Made by a program: the position numbers and the translations under genes. Positions 17,139 through 26,950 of a stretch of 64,000 nucleotides of DNA are shown one piece after another (positions within the stretch are counted from its first letter, which is position 1; every line of letters begins with the position of its first letter). The stretch spans positions 46,062-110,061 of the forward strand of contig VGZA01000014.1 in assembly GCA_016872775.1 (NCBI GenBank), given 5' to 3'. The stretch comes from Planctomycetota bacterium. Its GTDB lineage: Bacteria; Planctomycetota; Planctomycetia; Pirellulales; Pirellulaceae. The notes below the pieces were generated by a model, which was given only the letters and a program-made list of their open reading frames with translations, was not told the origin of the DNA and did not search any database.

Positions 17139-18869
17139 ATGGGTTATTACGTTCGACTTCGAGCTGGCTCGATACCAATCCGCGAGGCAAGCACGGTTCG
17201 ATTGCGCGAGGCCGACAACCCGCGGCGAACGGTTCACGCGTGGACCGGCTGGGCGACCGTGCTGCGCAGCATATGCTGGAGCCTGGCGCTTTGCAGTGCC
17301 GTCGCCACAGCCGCCGACATTACCGTTCACAAGCAACAGCGCGCTCCGCAAACGGACCAGGAATTTGGCGTCGTTGGCAGTACGGAAAAATGGGATTCCG
17401 CGCAGACTGCATTAATCGTCTGTGACGTCTGGGATGCGCACCATTGCCTGAACGCCGTAAGGCGGGTGGCGGAGATGGCGCCGCGGATGAACCTCGTGCT
17501 GGAAACCGCACGCAAGAAAGGTTGCCTGATCATCCATGCTCCGAGCAGCTGCATGGCCCCTTACGAAAAACATCCTGCGCGAATGCGAGCCAAAAACGCG
17601 CCGCAGGCATCGAGCCTGCCCGAAGGGATCAGCGAATGGTGCCGCCAGATCCCCGCTGAGGAAGCGGGCCAGTATCCTCTGGATCAAACTGACGGCGGAG
17701 AGGACGATGATCCGGTCGAACACCTGCAGTGGCACGAGCGACTGGCCGGCATGGGCCGGACGCCTCGTTCCCCATGGCGCGCCCAGTATGACGTTATTCG
17801 AATCGACGAACAGGACGCGATCAGTGACTCCGGCGTCGAAATCTGGAATCTGCTCGAACAACGCCAAATAAGGAACGTGGTGCTGCTCGGCGTTCATACC
17901 AACATGTGCGTGCTCGGCCGCCCGTTCGGCCTGCGGCAGATGGCGAAGAATGGCAAGAACGTCGTACTGATGCGCGACATGACCGATACGATGTACAATC
18001 CGGAACGCTGGCCGTACGTAACGCATTACGTCGGCACCGACCGCATCGTCGAGCATATCGAAAAATATGTGTGTCCGACGATCACCAGCGTGGACTTTGT
18101 CGGCGGCGAGCCGTTCCGTTTTGCCAACGACCTGCGTTCGATCGTAATGATGATCGGGGAAGACGAATACCGCACCGAAATCACGCTGCCCGACTTCGCG
18201 ACGAAGGATCTGGAGCCCAAGGGATTTCAGGTCACCGTGGTTCACTCGGCGGCGGACGACAAGAACACCTTTCCCGGTTTGGTCGAAGCGTTGGAAAGAG
18301 CCGATCTACTGTTCGTGAGTGTCCGGCGGCGCACACCGCCGCGCGATCAATTGGAAGCGGTGCGCAAGTTCGTCGCCGCGGGCAAGCCGTTGGTCGGTAT
18401 CCGCACCGCGAGTCATGCCTTCTCGCTCCGCGATACTCCCCCCCCTCCCGAACATGCGGCCTGGACAACTTTCGATCCGGAAATTCTGGGTGGACACTAC
18501 GTCGGCCATCATGGCGTCGGCCCGAAAGTCGAACTGGCGATTGCACCCGGAGCCGCGGCGCATCCGATCCTCCGCGGCATCGACGCTCGCCGCATCCTCG
18601 GAAACGGCTCTCTCTACCGGGTCGTACCACTGGCGACCACCACCACGCCGTTGCTCAACGGCACGTTTCCTGACACACCGATCGAGCCCCTTGCCTGGAC
18701 CAACGTCGTACGCGAAAGCGGCAACCGGGTTTTCTACACGTCGCTGGGACACCCTGACGACTTCGCCAATCCGGAATTCCGCAAATTGCTGGTGAATGGA
18801 CTTTGCTGGACCATCGGCATTGCGGCGCCGGCGACTCCTCCCGAATCTTTCTCCGCGACCGGCAAGTAG
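17139..18869 (+). CDS. Exported isochorismatase-family / ThuA-like fusion protein
   Basis: A 576-residue two-domain protein. A hydrophobic segment (about 44-60, ending in VATAAD) suggests export. Residues about 85-310 form a cysteine hydrolase of the isochorismatase superfamily: TALIVCDVWDAHHC with the catalytic aspartate, and VVLLGVHTNMCVLGRPFG with the nucleophilic cysteine. An insertion rich in acidic residues lies between. Residues about 325-565 resemble ThuA, a class I glutamine-amidotransferase-like fold of sugar-utilisation genes: SIVMMIGEDEYRTE, DLLFVSVRRRTPP, VGIRTASHAFSL, EILGGHYVGHHG, PILRGI and a final VFYTSLGHPDDFANPEF. The combination suggests a two-step hydrolase, but the substrate is unknown. 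Confidence 0.85.
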   Translation: MGYYVRLRAGSIPIREASTVRLREADNPRRTVHAWTGWATVLRSICWSLALCSAVATAADITVHKQQRAPQTDQEFGVVGSTEKWDSAQTALIVCDVWDAHHCLNAVRRVAEMAPRMNLVLETARKKGCLIIHAPSSCMAPYEKHPARMRAKNAPQASSLPEGISEWCRQIPAEEAGQYPLDQTDGGEDDDPVEHLQWHERLAGMGRTPRSPWRAQYDVIRIDEQDAISDSGVEIWNLLEQRQIRNVVLLGVHTNMCVLGRPFGLRQMAKNGKNVVLMRDMTDTMYNPERWPYVTHYVGTDRIVEHIEKYVCPTITSVDFVGGEPFRFANDLRSIVMMIGEDEYRTEITLPDFATKDLEPKGFQVTVVHSAADDKNTFPGLVEALERADLLFVSVRRRTPPRDQLEAVRKFVAAGKPLVGIRTASHAFSLRDTPPPPEHAAWTTFDPEILGGHYVGHHGVGPKVELAIAPGAAAHPILRGIDARRILGNGSLYRVVPLATTTTPLLNGTFPDTPIEPLAWTNVVRESGNRVFYTSLGHPDDFANPEFRKLLVNGLCWTIGIAAPATPPESFSATGK

Positions 18870-18929
18870 TCGATCACCTCAGGTCGGGCCATTGCTTGGG
18901 TCGCGGCGCCAGGCGGAATCGGAAACGAT

Positions 18930-18957
18930 GCGGGGCGGCCGGATCTGGCCGCCCCGC
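18930..18957. terminator. Perfect 11-bp hairpin between convergent genes
   Basis: GCGGGGCGGCC (18930-18940) and GGCCGCCCCGC (18947-18957) pair perfectly around a six-base loop. It lies between the stop of the isochorismatase-ThuA gene and the stop of the opposite cysteine-rich gene, so it could end transcription from both sides. There is no T-tract on either side. Confidence 0.6.
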
Positions 18958-18979
18958 TGACGCATTCATCGAGCGCCGA

Positions 18980-19216
18980 TCAATGGGAATCGCAACATGC
19001 CGCCTGCTCGTCGCAGCACGTTCCGCCCAACTCGCAGCAATCGGTCGTGCGCGATAGTTCACAGCACGGCAATCCTGCTTCGCAGCAGCTTTCACCGGCC
19101 GCGCAGCACGCCGCGCCGCCATTCGCAGTCTGGCTCCGCGGGCCAAAAGCCCACAGCCCTCCAGCAAGTCCCAAGGTCAACAATGCAGCCGCTAAGAAAG
19201 ATGTTCTCGACATCAT
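18980..19216 (-). CDS. Small exported cysteine-rich protein with six CC pairs
   Basis: A product of 77-78 residues. A signal peptide (SFLAAALLTLGLAGGLWAF) precedes a short mature region with twelve cysteines arranged as six adjacent CC pairs at intervals of 4-8 residues, in contexts such as GESCCEAG, GLPCCE, DCCELGG and TCCDEQ. A strong site (TTAGGAG) lies 4 or 7 bases before ATG 19216 or 19213, so expression is credible. Paired cysteines suggest binding of a soft metal such as copper, or tight disulfide packing; neither is shown. It is followed on the same strand by no gene, and preceded by another small cysteine-rich gene. Confidence 0.7.
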   Translation of the reverse strand: MMSRTSFLAAALLTLGLAGGLWAFGPRSQTANGGAACCAAGESCCEAGLPCCELSRTTDCCELGGTCCDEQAACCDSH

Positions 19217-19448
19217 CAAGCTCCTAAATAGAAATCAGAAATCAATCGAATTTGAATACGACACGGAAACAGGCCGCGGATGATCACGATGCTCGTCCAG
19301 TGCGGCACGCGATCGACGACGATGCGTTCGATCCTGGTTGGTCCTGTTCGGGTCGATTGCCTGTGTCGCAGACTTGATCGGCCCCGTCGAGACGGCAACT
19401 CAACGTCACCCACGGCGTCGCGCCATGAAAAACGTCAAGTCGGAGCCG

Positions 19449-19874
19449 CTAGCAGCGCCAGACAGAGTTCAGCAGGTGCAGCCGATGGGCTGAAGTAGAT
19501 TCCCCTGAATTCCTCTGTCCAACCTGTCGACCTTGCGTCGACAGGTTGGGAATTGGGCGATGGCAAAGTAGGATCGGGGCGTCGTCGGGATTGTCCAGTT
19601 TCGCCCGTTGCGGAATTGCGACGGCCTTTGCCGCGTCACAGCAGCACGTCGGCTGGGGGACATCAACCGGACCATCTTGATTTCGTCCGCAACCGTGCCT
19701 GTGGTCGACCCCGGGCAGACTTCTAGTGGTCGGGGAAGGCAGGCAACAGGCATGGGGAACTGGCGGGGCGACGCGGCAATCATCCTGGCCGACAATCGAT
19801 CGGCAGCACAGCCCGGCGGGCAGCGCATTGGCCAACGCCGTCAGGAGCAGGATAGTTCGGGCGAAAATATTCAT
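19449..19874 (-). CDS. Exported cysteine/histidine-containing small protein
   Basis: A 141-residue product from ATG 19874; the frame extends slightly further upstream. A hydrophobic signal segment (residues 2-20) ends at LPAGLCC. The mature part has CC and CCC clusters (HACCLPS, PTCCCDAA), HRHGCG, and a low-complexity C-terminus. It is on the same strand as, and 232 bp upstream of, the CC-pair protein. Similar small cysteine-rich exported proteins occur in planctomycetes near metal-handling genes, but no such gene is adjacent here. No function is assigned. Confidence 0.5.
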   Translation of the reverse strand: MNIFARTILLLTALANALPAGLCCRSIVGQDDCRVAPPVPHACCLPSPTTRSLPGVDHRHGCGRNQDGPVDVPQPTCCCDAAKAVAIPQRAKLDNPDDAPILLCHRPIPNLSTQGRQVGQRNSGESTSAHRLHLLNSVWRC

Positions 19875-19993
19875 AGGCTTTCTACGCCACGACGCAAAGT
19901 CTTGTTCGGAACGTGCCAATTCTACGCGGTTGGCTTGCTGGGATCAATTCGAATGGAGTTCCCTGCGTCCCAACTTTACGTTGGATGCTGCGG

Positions 19994-21667
<1,674 letters not shown>

Positions 21668-21805
21668 GTTCGCTTGCCCTTCAATCCCATGCATGACATG
21701 ATTAGTTTCCGCAAGCCCACCATCATACGATGGTCCCCCAGGGTCCGTCAGTGGGCGCGGCTTCCGGAAGGAATTCAAGGCTAGTCCCTGCGAGGAACTC
21801 ACATC

Positions 21806-22798
21806 ATGCCAGATATTAGAGTCGCGTATCGACCGTTGCCGGAGTGGCTTGGCCTGCCGCTGCGATTGCCCGAGGGCCATCGATGGGACGAAGTGACTGC
21901 CGTCACCTGCGATGCCGAGGACCGGGTTTACGTATTCAATCGCGGACCGCGGCCGGTACTCGTTTTCGATCGTGACGGCGAACTGCGTTCGGCTTGGGGC
22001 GCCGGTGTTTTCCACCGGCCCCACGGCATCTGCTGCACGCCGGAGGGGACGTTGCTTTGCACCGACGACTCGGGACATTCCGTTCGCGAATTCACGCTGG
22101 ATGGCCGGCTGCTGATGACGTTGGGCACACCGGGCACACCAAGCGATACGGGTGCGACCAGCGTCGACTTCCGCACCATTCGCCGCAGCGCCGGGCCATT
22201 TCATTATCCGACCAATGTTGCCTTGAATGATCAAGGTCTGATCTTCGTCGCCGACGGTTACGGCAACGCGCGGATCCACCGCTTCTCACGGAACGGACAA
22301 CTTCAGCGATCGTGGGGCGAGCCGGGGAGCGGCCCTGGCGAATTCCGCGTGCCGCACGGAATCGCCGTCGATCGGTCCGGTATCGTACTGGTCGCGGATC
22401 GGGAGAACAGCCGGATTCAACGGTTCACTGCCGACGGCGAATATATCGACGAATGGACCGGGATCGCTCGCCCCTGCCAGGTCGTCGTCGATCGTCAGGG
22501 CCGCGTTTTCGTCGCCGAACTTGGCTATCGGGCCGGTATGTGGCCCGGTACGACAGCCCCCAGTCCGGACGCGACGGGAGGACGCGTGAGCATTTTTTCG
22601 AGCGACGGCCAGTTGCTGCATCGCTGGGGTGGAGGACTGCAGCCCACGGCGCCGGGAGATTTCTTTGCGCCGCACGATCTCTGCCTCGACGGGCGCGGCG
22701 ACCTCTATGTCGCCGAAGTCGTGATGTCGGCCGGAGGCAATCGTGGATTGGTCGATCCGACATGCCATTCGCTGCAGAAATTCACCTGCGACGCGTGA
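21806..22798 (+). CDS. NHL-repeat beta-propeller protein (peptidyl-amidating-lyase-like)
   Basis: A 330-residue six-bladed NHL propeller. Repeated units have the form [30 protein letters not shown], for example [49 protein letters not shown] and [20 protein letters not shown]. The set resembles the lyase domain of peptidylglycine alpha-amidating enzymes, which are common in planctomycetes with unknown substrates. There is no signal peptide, so it may be cytoplasmic. Its 3' end overlaps the 3' end of the opposite membrane-protein gene by 17 bp. Confidence 0.82.
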   Translation: MPDIRVAYRPLPEWLGLPLRLPEGHRWDEVTAVTCDAEDRVYVFNRGPRPVLVFDRDGELRSAWGAGVFHRPHGICCTPEGTLLCTDDSGHSVREFTLDGRLLMTLGTPGTPSDTGATSVDFRTIRRSAGPFHYPTNVALNDQGLIFVADGYGNARIHRFSRNGQLQRSWGEPGSGPGEFRVPHGIAVDRSGIVLVADRENSRIQRFTADGEYIDEWTGIARPCQVVVDRQGRVFVAELGYRAGMWPGTTAPSPDATGGRVSIFSSDGQLLHRWGGGLQPTAPGDFFAPHDLCLDGRGDLYVAEVVMSAGGNRGLVDPTCHSLQKFTCDA

Positions 22799-23261
22799 CC
22801 ACTTTCCGCAATACGAAAAAGGCAACCACGGGCATGGTGATCCACCAGTAGTTCCACGCCCATTGTATCGTGGCTACCAAGACAACCCCCAGCCTCAAAT
22901 TACTGGTCATCCCCAGACGCACGCCCGACATGCCCGTATAACCGAGTTTTTCGAACGGTGGAAAGGAAAAGCTGTCTCCCATCACGTGATGCAGAAGCCC
23001 TTCCCGAACCACGACAATCCGCAGTTCAAGTCCCTTTTCTCGATGGATCGTGGCGGAAGTTACCCCGTTACGCGATTCGAGGTAGGCTTGCAGTGCGCTG
23101 TCATCCTCGGGATATCCCCTGATCCCCACACGCATTTCAACGACCTGCCTGGTCTGCAACGCCAGGTAAACAACGAGCGGCAGGAACAGCATGCATTGCA
23201 GCAACGACTTGAGCGAAAACTGCCAACGGCGATTCGCCGGGACAGGGGCGTCTTGACTCAT
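22782..23261 (-). CDS. Small membrane protein with planctomycete QFSLKSLL motif
   Basis: A 159-residue protein from ATG 23261 (an earlier in-frame ATG at 23291 would overlap the divergent gene's start). RRWQFSLKSLL precedes the first membrane segment (about 25-42), a signature seen at the N-terminus of many planctomycete hypothetical membrane proteins. A soluble region of about 75 residues is followed by a second hydrophobic region (LGVVLVATIQWAWNYWWITMPVVAFFVL) and a basic tail VTRRR. Function unknown. Confidence 0.65.
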   Translation of the reverse strand: MSQDAPVPANRRWQFSLKSLLQCMLFLPLVVYLALQTRQVVEMRVGIRGYPEDDSALQAYLESRNGVTSATIHREKGLELRIVVVREGLLHHVMGDSFSFPPFEKLGYTGMSGVRLGMTSNLRLGVVLVATIQWAWNYWWITMPVVAFFVLRKVVTRRR

Positions 23262-23289
23262 GCCCCGAATTGTAGCAAGTTCTACACTC

Positions 23290-24201
23290 ATGACGCACGC
23301 ACCGGAACCAAAACGACTTCCTCTGGGACCGCTTTACTACGAGTTCAGCCGCCACAACCCGGCGCGGATCACGATCGAACCGGGCGAGCAGTTGTGGGTC
23401 GAGAGCGAAGACGCATTTTCGGGACAGATTCGCGGCAACGACGACCGTCGGGACAAAACCAAACGCCCGTACGGGAATCCGCAGACCGGTCCGATCGAAG
23501 TGCTCGGCGCTTCGCCAGGCGACACGCTCGCCATTCAAATCCACGAGATCATTCCTAGCATTGGACAATGTGCGACGCGTACCAGCGACCCGCGCCAACT
23601 GAGCGAATGGCTCGGAACCGAATGCCCGCACGGGACCCATGTTTGTGCGATCCACGATGGGCTGATCCATTGGAGCGATTCGATAACCATCCCCTATCGC
23701 CCGATGCTGGGCTGCATCGGAACCGCACCCGACACCGGCGTACCCACGACCGGTCCGGCCGGTCCGCACGGCGGCAACATGGACATCATCGAGACCTGTC
23801 CGGGTAACACGGTCTATCTTCCCGTGTTTGTGCCTGGCGCCTGGCTGTATCTCGGCGACGCTCATGCGGCGATGGGCCATGGCGAGCTATCGGCCAGCGG
23901 CTTGGAAATGCCGGCGCACACGCTGATTACCGTCGACCTGATCCGCGGTCAGCGAATTCCCGGACCAAGGATCGAATCGCCCACGGAGATCATGACGATC
24001 GCCACCGGCTGTCCGATGGAACGCGCTTCCGCGGAAGCGTTTTCCCGACTGATTCAATGGATGGAATCCGACTACGGATGGGATCGCTGGCGGGCCTACG
24101 ATCTGCTGACGCATGTGGCGAGGATTTCGGTCGGATACTACGCGATCGGCACCGTGGCGACGAAGATTGAGAAGCGTTACCTGGGCGAGAAGCGTGGCTA
24201 G
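23290..24201 (+). CDS. Acetamidase/formamidase family protein
   Basis: A 303-residue FmdA/AmdA-family amidase, a zinc-type enzyme that releases ammonia from small amides. Motifs: YYEFSRHNPARITIEPGE, GPIEVLGASPGDTLAIQI, GCIGTAPDTGVPTTGPAGPHGGNMD, GAWLYLGDAHAAMGHGELSASGLEM and TIATGCPMERASAEAF. ATG 23290 is preferred over the 23260 opening because it starts just before the conserved region. The gene starts only 28 bp from the opposite membrane-protein start, so promoters must overlap coding or be very compact. Formamide hydrolysis would give formate, so a link to C1 metabolism with ftr is conceivable but unproven. Confidence 0.9.
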   Translation: MTHAPEPKRLPLGPLYYEFSRHNPARITIEPGEQLWVESEDAFSGQIRGNDDRRDKTKRPYGNPQTGPIEVLGASPGDTLAIQIHEIIPSIGQCATRTSDPRQLSEWLGTECPHGTHVCAIHDGLIHWSDSITIPYRPMLGCIGTAPDTGVPTTGPAGPHGGNMDIIETCPGNTVYLPVFVPGAWLYLGDAHAAMGHGELSASGLEMPAHTLITVDLIRGQRIPGPRIESPTEIMTIATGCPMERASAEAFSRLIQWMESDYGWDRWRAYDLLTHVARISVGYYAIGTVATKIEKRYLGEKRG

Positions 24202-24236
24202 TAACGCAGCCTCGCGGCAGCGCCGATGCAATTCCA

Positions 24237-25136
24237 TCAGAACGTGGCCGCCGACATACCGCCACAAGCTTCGAACAGCAATAACGCATCGCGCACGGCG
24301 CCGACGTCGTGCACCCGCAGGATCTGCACCCGCTGCAGCGCCAGCGCCGCGGCGATCCCCACGTTGGCGGCCAATCGGTCGCGTGTCGCATCGCCCAACA
24401 ACTTGCCGATAAATCCCTTGCGGGAATAGCCGACCAGAAGCGGCATGCCGAGCGCGTGGAACCGCCTGCAACTCTTGAGCAGTGTGACGTTGTGATCGTG
24501 GGTCTTGCCAAATCCGATTCCCGGGTCGAGGCAGATTCGTTCGCGGTCGATGCCGGCCGCCAGCAATCCGTCGCGTCGGCGCCGAAGGTATTCGAAGATC
24601 TCTTCGACGACGTCGTCATAGCGGGGGTCATCCTGCATGGTTTGCGGCGAGCCTCGCATGTGCATCGCGCAGACGCCGGCACGGGTCTCGCGAGCCACCG
24701 CGGGCATCTGGGTATCGCCTTCCAGTCCGGTAACGTCGTTGATGATCTCGGCCCCCGCAGCGATCGCCGCCTGCGCCACGGCCGATTTCGAGGTGTCGAT
24801 TGACAACGGTACCGCGACCTTCCCGGCGAGTCCCTCCAGAACCGGGATCACGCGCCGCAGTTCCTGCTCCACGGTCACCGGCGTCGCGTAGGGACGCGTG
24901 CTCTCGCCGCCAATGTCAAGAATATCGGCACCCTGCTCGATCAGAGAAAGTGCATGGTCGACCGCGGCTGCCGGCTCCCCATAGCGGCCGCCATCCGAAA
25001 AACTGTCCGGCGTGCAGTTGACGATGCCCATCAGCAGCGGCAAGCGGGAGGCGCGGTTCAAATCGAGCGTCCGCGTTCGCAGTACCCATCGGGCGGCGGG
25101 TGGAGCAGGTTCTCGATCGGTCGGTGCGCTTTCCAT
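24237..25136 (-). CDS. folP: Dihydropteroate synthase
   Basis: FolP condenses p-aminobenzoate with the pterin pyrophosphate in folate synthesis. The 299-residue product has LPLLMGIVNCTPDSFSDGG, GADILDIGGESTRPYATPV, VPLSIDTSKSAVAQAAIAAGAEIINDVTGL, CAMHMRGSPQTMQ, ICLDPGIGFGKTHDHNVTLL and LLVGYSRKGFIGKLLG. An N-terminal extension of about 35 residues precedes the barrel. It stands alone, convergent with the acetamidase (35 bp apart) and divergent from the carboxylase. Confidence 0.96.
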   Translation of the reverse strand: MESAPTDREPAPPAARWVLRTRTLDLNRASRLPLLMGIVNCTPDSFSDGGRYGEPAAAVDHALSLIEQGADILDIGGESTRPYATPVTVEQELRRVIPVLEGLAGKVAVPLSIDTSKSAVAQAAIAAGAEIINDVTGLEGDTQMPAVARETRAGVCAMHMRGSPQTMQDDPRYDDVVEEIFEYLRRRRDGLLAAGIDRERICLDPGIGFGKTHDHNVTLLKSCRRFHALGMPLLVGYSRKGFIGKLLGDATRDRLAANVGIAAALALQRVQILRVHDVGAVRDALLLFEACGGMSAATF

Positions 25137-25330
25137 CTCGGTTCCCTGCCAGGATCTTAGTCCATCGCCGCGACGTCAACAAATGGGTGTGCAGGGCACG
25201 GCCGGTCGAGTATGCTGTCGGAGCCCTTGGCCGTGCGGCTGCGCCGTTCCTTGCGTGTATTTTTCCTTGCGTGCAGTTTGCCGTGCCGGGAGTTCGCGGT
25301 TGAGCATCTCGACGGAGCCGGACGCGTCCC

Positions 25331-26950
25331 ATGCCCTCCACCATGACACTGGAACAACTGACACAGCAGTTCGCTATCGACGCGGTGGCGATTCAACAGG
25401 GTGGTGGCCCGCAGGCCGCGGAGCGCCAGCATTCCAAAAAGCGGCGAACGGCGCGGGAGCGGCTGGCGCTGCTTTTCGATCCCGGCACACCCGTATTGGA
25501 AATCGGTCTCTGGGCCGCGCACGGCATGTATGGGGACTGGGGCGGCGCGCCCGGCGCCGGCGTCGTCACGGTGGTCGGGACGGTGGAAGGCCGCAAACAG
25601 ATGGTGATTGCCAACGACGCAACCGTGAAAGCCGGGGCGTTCTTTCCCGCCACCGCCAAAAAGGTCCTGCGGGCGCAACGGATCGCATTCGTCAATCGGC
25701 TGCCGTTGATCTATCTGGTGGACTCCGCCGGTATCTTTTTGCCCCTGCAGGAAGATGTCTTTCCGGACGAGGACGACTTTGGCAGGATCTTTCGCAACAA
25801 TGCCGTCATTTCCGCGGCCGGCATACCGCAGATTGCCGCGATCATGGGGAACTGTGTCGCCGGAGGCGGATACCTGCCTGTGTTGTGCGACAAACTGCTG
25901 ATGACCGAAGGGTCGGGACTGTATCTGGCAAGCCCCGCGCTCGTCAAGAGCGCGATCGGTCAGGAAGTTACCAGCGAGGAACTGGGAGGCGCCTCGATGC
26001 ACGCCGCCATCAGCGGCACGATTGATTACCACGAACCGAACGACGAGGCCTGCATGCTGCGAATTCGCCGGCTGGTCGCGAATTCGGTGAACGAACCCGC
26101 GACAGTTAGGCATCCTTTCCTGCGCGAAGCTGCCCGCGCACCCGCTCGCAATCCCCACGACATCTACCAGATTGTCGATCCCGACCCGCGCAAAGACTAT
26201 GAAACTCGCGATCTACTTTCGACGATCGTGGATGAAGGGAGCTTCGATGAATATAAGGCGGCGTTCGGCCAGACGATCGTCTGTGGCACGGCGCGCGTCG
26301 GAGGATTCCCAGTTGGTATCGTCGCCAATCAACATCACCGCATTCGATCGGCCAAGGGTGAATTCCAGTTCGGCGGCGTCATGTATGTCGACAGCGCCGA
26401 AAAAGCGGCTCGATTCGTGATGAACTGTAACCAGGACTGGACCCCGCTGATCTTTCTGCAGGACGTGAACGGATTCATGGTGGGGCGCGAGAGCGAGCGG
26501 TCCGGGATCATCAAGGCCGGCGCGAAACTGGTCAATGCACTCAGCAACAGCCGCGTTCCCAAGATCACCGTCATCGTGGGAGGATCGTTCGGAGCCGGAA
26601 ACTACGCACTTTGTGGCAAAGCGTTCGACCCGCGGCTGATCGCCGCCTGGCCGAACGCCCGCTGCGCCGTCATGGGCGCGGAACAGGCAACGTCGACTCT
26701 GCTGGAGATCCAAGCCGCCAGCCTGGAACGCAAGGGGCACAAGGCCGACGCGGACGAACTGCGGCAATTGCGCGAACGAATCAAGTCCGACTACGAACGT
26801 CAAACCGAAGTCCGCTATGGAGCGGCTCGCGGCTGGGTCGACACCATCATCGATCCGGCTCAAACCCGCGATTTCCTGGTCCAGGCGCTGGAAATCGCTA
26901 CCCGCTCCGTCAGCGAAGAACCATTCCGAGTTGGAGTTTACCAGGTATGA
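25331..26950 (+). CDS. Acyl-CoA carboxylase carboxyltransferase (beta) subunit
   Basis: A 539-residue carboxyltransferase of the methylcrotonyl/propionyl/geranyl-CoA carboxylase group, which moves CO2 from biotin to an acyl-CoA. Motifs: RQHSKKRRTARERLALLFD, a PGAGVVTVVGTVEGR segment, IVANDATVKAGAFFPATAKK, IYLVDSAGIFLPLQ, AAIMGNCVAGGGYLPVLCD, GQEVTSEELGGASMHA and the second half's NGFMVGRESERSGIIKAGAKLV and GSFGAGNYALCGKAFDPR. ATG 25331 and 25343 are both possible starts. Its stop overlaps the next gene's start (ATGA). The AtuA-family gene two genes downstream suggests a branched-chain or terpenoid acyl-CoA substrate. The biotin carboxylase partner is absent from the window. Confidence 0.92.
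   Translation: MPSTMTLEQLTQQFAIDAVAIQQGGGPQAAERQHSKKRRTARERLALLFDPGTPVLEIGLWAAHGMYGDWGGAPGAGVVTVVGTVEGRKQMVIANDATVKAGAFFPATAKKVLRAQRIAFVNRLPLIYLVDSAGIFLPLQEDVFPDEDDFGRIFRNNAVISAAGIPQIAAIMGNCVAGGGYLPVLCDKLLMTEGSGLYLASPALVKSAIGQEVTSEELGGASMHAAISGTIDYHEPNDEACMLRIRRLVANSVNEPATVRHPFLREAARAPARNPHDIYQIVDPDPRKDYETRDLLSTIVDEGSFDEYKAAFGQTIVCGTARVGGFPVGIVANQHHRIRSAKGEFQFGGVMYVDSAEKAARFVMNCNQDWTPLIFLQDVNGFMVGRESERSGIIKAGAKLVNALSNSRVPKITVIVGGSFGAGNYALCGKAFDPRLIAAWPNARCAVMGAEQATSTLLEIQAASLERKGHKADADELRQLRERIKSDYERQTEVRYGAARGWVDTIIDPAQTRDFLVQALEIATRSVSEEPFRVGVYQV

Noticed and set aside
21668..22279. Extension of ilvD to a 761-residue protein
   Set aside because: The extra 200 residues overlap the divergent NHL gene, resemble nothing, and the conserved IlvD start is at 21667.
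26611..26946. Extension of the sugar dehydrogenase protein to 1161 residues
   Set aside because: The extra part lies inside the carboxyltransferase gene in another frame, and a signal peptide follows ATG 26947.
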